From Monodelphis domestica (lineage: Eukaryota > Chordata > Mammalia > Didelphimorphia > Didelphidae): a stretch of 64,000 nucleotides of DNA. Where the stretch lies: NCBI RefSeq assembly GCF_027887165.1, contig NC_077235.1, positions 5,572,378 to 5,636,377 of the forward strand, given 5' to 3'. Within the stretch, counting starts at the first letter, position 1, and each line of letters opens with the position of its first letter. Made by a program: the position numbers and the translations under genes. Shown piece after piece: positions 60,621 through 64,000 of the stretch. The notes beneath the pieces were generated by a model. The model had not been told where the DNA came from, ran no database searches, and worked only from the letters and a program-made list of their open reading frames with translations.

Positions 60621-61321
60621 TGGAGAGAGGGAAGGGCTCTGGGAGCCCACTTGGACTTGCAGCTTCACCCAGAGGGGCCTGGGCTCATTCTGAGCACGCT
60701 TCACCTTAGTGCTGCCCACCTGCAGCCCCGCTTCAACGCCCACCCGGAGCCCCTGGAGCTCTGCAGAGAGGTATCGAGGCACACTTAGGCCTTCTGCAGA
60801 GGAGCTGCTTCGAGAAACTTCCCTGGCAGGCTCCAGAAAGGCCTCCCCCTTTCCCAAATAGCTGGGGATGCTGAGGGGGGATGCCAGGCTTTGGGCAGCA
60901 GCACCCCAGCCCTGGACACACTCGCAGGGCACTGGTCCCAGCCCGAGAAAGGAGGGAGCTGGGGCTGGCCTAGGACCCCCAGAGGACAGGGACACTCAAC
61001 TCCCAAGAAGACTCGAAGCTCAGCGCTGCTGGCTGTCACTCCCCAAAGAACCATCCCGAATAGAGGCAGAGCCACAGAGGGTGAGTCGGAATGGGGACTG
61101 AACAGGGGCAGCAAGGGAGGGCCAGGTGTGGGCGGGGCCCACAGAGTCCTTAGATGGGGCAGGGCCAGGACCCCAGGGTGTCCCTGAGCACTGCACTGAG
61201 GCCTCACTGGGCTTCAGAGCTTTCTCCATGAGAACCCAGGCTTGGACTAGAGGGGCACTGCCAGGGCCTTCTAGCTCTGCAGCTCAGGACCTCGGATGTA
61301 CCAGGGGCCCTTCAGCAGACT

Positions 61322-64000
61322 CTGTGTGTGAGACAGAGAGATGCCCTGAGAAACAGAGAGAGAGGGAGGGAGGGGGAGAGAGAGACAGACAGACACAATG
61401 AACAGGGAAAGAGGGAGGAAGAGAGAAAAACACACAGAGAAGCAGAGGAAGAGAAGGAGGGAGGGGCAGAGAGAGACAGACAGACACAGAGAAACAGAGA
61501 GAGAGAAAGGGAGGGAGACAGACAGAGAAAAAGAGACAGACACAGAGAAACAGGGAAAGAGGGAGGAAGAAAGAGAAAGACAGAAAAACAGAGAGGAAGA
61601 GAGGGATGGAGGGAGGAGAGAGAGACAAAGAGACAAGCAAAGACAGAGAGACAGAGAAAGAGACAGAAACAGGGGGGGGAAAGGGAGGGAGAGACAGAGA
61701 GACAGACAGAAATAGAGGGGGAGAAAGGGAGGGAAAGACAGATAAACAGACAGAGAAAAAGAGACAGACACACACAGAGAAACAGAGGAAGACAGGGAGG
61801 GAGGGGGAGAGAGAGACAAAGAGACACAGAAAAAAGAGAGACACAGACACAGAGAAACAGAGAGAGAGAGAGAGAGACAGAGACAGAAACAGAGAGAGAA
61901 GGAGAAACAGAGGGAGAGAGAGACAGAGAGACAGAGAGAAAAAGACAGACACCGAGAAACAGAGAGAGAGAAAGGGAGGGAGACAGAGACATACAAACAG
62001 GAAGAAAAGGAGGGAGGGGAGAGAGAGACAGAAAAAGAGACACACAGACACAGAGAAACCGATAGAGAGGGAGAGGGAGGGAGGGAGGGAGAGAGATAGA
62101 CAGAGAAAAAGAGACAGAGAAAGACACACAGAGAAACAGAGAGGAAGAGATGGAGGGAGGGGGAGAGAGAGACAGAGAGAAAAAGAGAGACACAGACATA
62201 GACAAAAAGAGAGAGTGTGAGAGAAAGAAAGAGAAAGACACAGAGAGAGACAGAGACACAGAGACACAGAGACAGAGGGGAGAAAGGGAAGGAGAGAGAG
62301 ATAGATAAAGAGAGACAGAGAGAGAAAAAGACAGACACAGAGAAACAGAGAGAGGGAGGGAGGGAGAGACAGAGAAGCAGAGGAAGAGAAGGAGGGAGGG
62401 GCAGAGAGAGACAGACAGACACAGAGAAACAGAGAGAGAAAGGGAGTGAGACAGAGAAAAAGAGACAGACACAGAGAAACAGGGAAAGAGGGAGGAAGAG
62501 AGAGAGAAAGAGAAAAACAGAGAGGAAGAGAGGGATGGAGGGGGAGAGAGAGACAGACACGCAAAGAGAGAGAGAGAGACAGAGAAAGAGACAGAAATAG
62601 AGGGGAGAGAAAGGGAGGGAGAGACAGATAGACAGAGACAGACAGAGAAAAAGAGACACACACAGAGACATACACAGAGAAACAGAGAGGAAGAGAGGGA
62701 GGAAGGGGGGAGAGAGAGACAAAGAGACAGGAAAAAGAGAGACACAGATACAGAGAAACAGAGAGAGAGAGAGAGACACACAGAGACAGAGACAGAGAGA
62801 GAGGGAGAAAGGGAGGGAGAGACACAGAGAGACAGAGAAAGAGACACAGAAACAGAGAGGGGAGAAAGGGAGGGAGAGAGAAAGACAGAGAGACATAGAG
62901 AGAAAAAGACAGAAATAGAGAGAGAGGGAGGGAGAGAGACAGAGACACACAGAGAAACAGAGGAAGAAAAGGAGGGATGGGAGAGAGAGACAGAAAAAGA
63001 GATACACAGATATAGAGAAACAGATAGAGAGGGAGGGAGAAGGGGGGAGAGTCAGAGACAGACAGAGAAAAAGAGACAGAGAGAAATAGAGGGGGAGAAA
63101 GGGAGGGAGAGAGAGACAGATAGACAGAGACAGAAATAGAGAGGGAGAGAGGGAGGGAAAAAGGGAGGGAGAGACACAGAGACAGAGAAAAAGAGAAAGA
63201 GAGGGAGACAGACACAGAAACAGAGGGAAAGAGGGAGGAAGAGAGATAGAGAAAGATACACAGAGAAACAGAGAGGAAGAGAGGGAGGGAGGGGGAGAGA
63301 GAGACACAGAAAAAGAGAGACACAGACACAGAGAAATAGAGACAGACAGACAGACAGACAGAGACAGACAGAGAAAGGGAGGGAGAGACACAGAAAGACA
63401 GAGACAGAGACAGAAACAGGGAGGGGAGAAAGGGAAGGAGAGAGAGACACACAGAGAGAAAAAGATAGACACAGAGAAACAGAGAGGGAGGGAGGGAGAG
63501 AGAGACAGAGTCAGACAGACACAGAGAAACAGGGAAAGGGGGAGGAAGAGAGACAGAGACACACAGAGAAACAGAAGAAGTGAAGGAGGGAGGGGGAGAA
63601 AGAGACAGAAAAAGAGACACAGAGAGAGAAAGAGAGAGAGGGAGAGAGACAGACACAGAGAAACAGAGAGAAAGGGAGGGAGAGACACAGAGAGACATAC
63701 AGAGAAAAAGAGACAGAGAGACAGAAACAGAGGAGGGAGAAAGGGAGGGAGAAAGGCAGACAGACAGAGAAAAGAGACACAGAGAGACAGAGACAGACAG
63801 AGAAACAGAACGGGAGAGAGGGAGCGGGAGAGAGACAGGAGACACAGAAAAAAGAGAGACAGACACGGAAAAACAGAGAGGAAGAGAGGGAGGGAGGGGG
63901 AGAAAGAGACAGAGACAGAGAGACACAGAAAAAGAGACAGACAGAGAAACAGAGAGGGAGGAAGAGAGACAGATAATGATAGACAGGCGCAGAGACAGAC
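61322..64000. repeat. GA/CA-rich purine array with higher-order period near 0.9 kb, runs off the window
   Basis: The array is made of words such as GAGAGACAGA, CACAGAGAAACAGAG and GAAAGGGAGGGAGA. Long identical phrases recur: AGCAGAGGAAGAGAAGGAGG at 61441 and 62376 (935 bp), GAAGAAAAGGAGGGA at 62001 and 62963 (962 bp), and the GAGACAAAGAGAC block at about 61814 and 62717 (903 bp). At least two higher-order units are therefore present. The 805- and 880-codon minus-strand frames are artefacts of this composition. Confidence 0.93.

Noticed and set aside
61271-63926. Open frames of 805, 880 and 511 codons on the minus strand
   Set aside because: They are Ser/Leu/Cys/Pro-only translations of the TCTCTG/CTGTCT strand of a simple repeat. 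Several frames are open over the same bases, and no start, splice or domain signal is present.
61322-64000. CRISPR-like regular spacing of repeated words
   Set aside because: The words are too short and variable, there are no unique spacers, and the window is a mammalian genome.

Overview
The window looks like nuclear DNA of a marsupial. It contains several copies of a tRNA-derived SINE with the marsupial-type consensus, a MAR1-like SINE, marsupial-type L1 3' ends, many MIR, L2 and CR1/L3 relics, and LTRs that I associate with marsupial genomes. The species cannot be resolved from sequence alone. I found no bacterial, plasmid or CRISPR features.

Only one cellular gene is clearly present in its normal spliced form: the N-terminal coding exon of AMOT (angiomotin, Hippo/YAP pathway and cell junctions), on the minus strand at 2532-3487. 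Its acceptor is at 3547 and its donor at 2531. The probable leader exon lies 16.4 kb away, inside a strong CpG island at 19.4-21.3 kb, with a consensus donor at 19928. Joining the two exons puts a stop in frame upstream of the start codon, and the leader exon has no upstream ATG, so the start is well supported. The rest of AMOT lies to the left of the window. The first 2.5 kb is AMOT intron and carries a CpG-enriched stretch that could be the promoter of the short isoform. Human AMOT is at Xq23, in the part of the X shared with marsupials, so this is probably marsupial X.

From 21.3 kb to the right end the window is probably intergenic, upstream of AMOT. It holds dense nested repeats. An L2 (37.4-39.4 kb) carries a hAT element and a tiny SINE. 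An old L1 (40.6-42.4 kb) is split by a 1-kb LTR. Two younger L1 3' ends face each other (42.7-43.7 kb plus, 46.4-48.0 kb minus). Another L2 (49.8-50.5 kb) is hit by a 218-bp hAT MITE with an 8-bp target duplication. A 544-bp LTR sits in a MIR at 54.8-55.3 kb.

The most interesting item is an intronless RAB39A copy with a complete 217-codon frame (56542-57195, minus). It is flanked by a perfect 18-bp target-site duplication and sits inside an antisense L2. It is either a young retrogene or a processed pseudogene that has not yet lost its frame. A second, weaker CpG-rich region lies at about 59.5-60.6 kb. The last 2.7 kb is a purine-rich GA/CA array with a roughly 0.9-kb higher-order period that runs off the window.

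I did not find a new multi-gene system. The candidates worth follow-up are the RAB39A retrocopy, a 28-residue histidine-rich expansion in AMOT, the two candidate AMOT promoters and the higher-order GA array.
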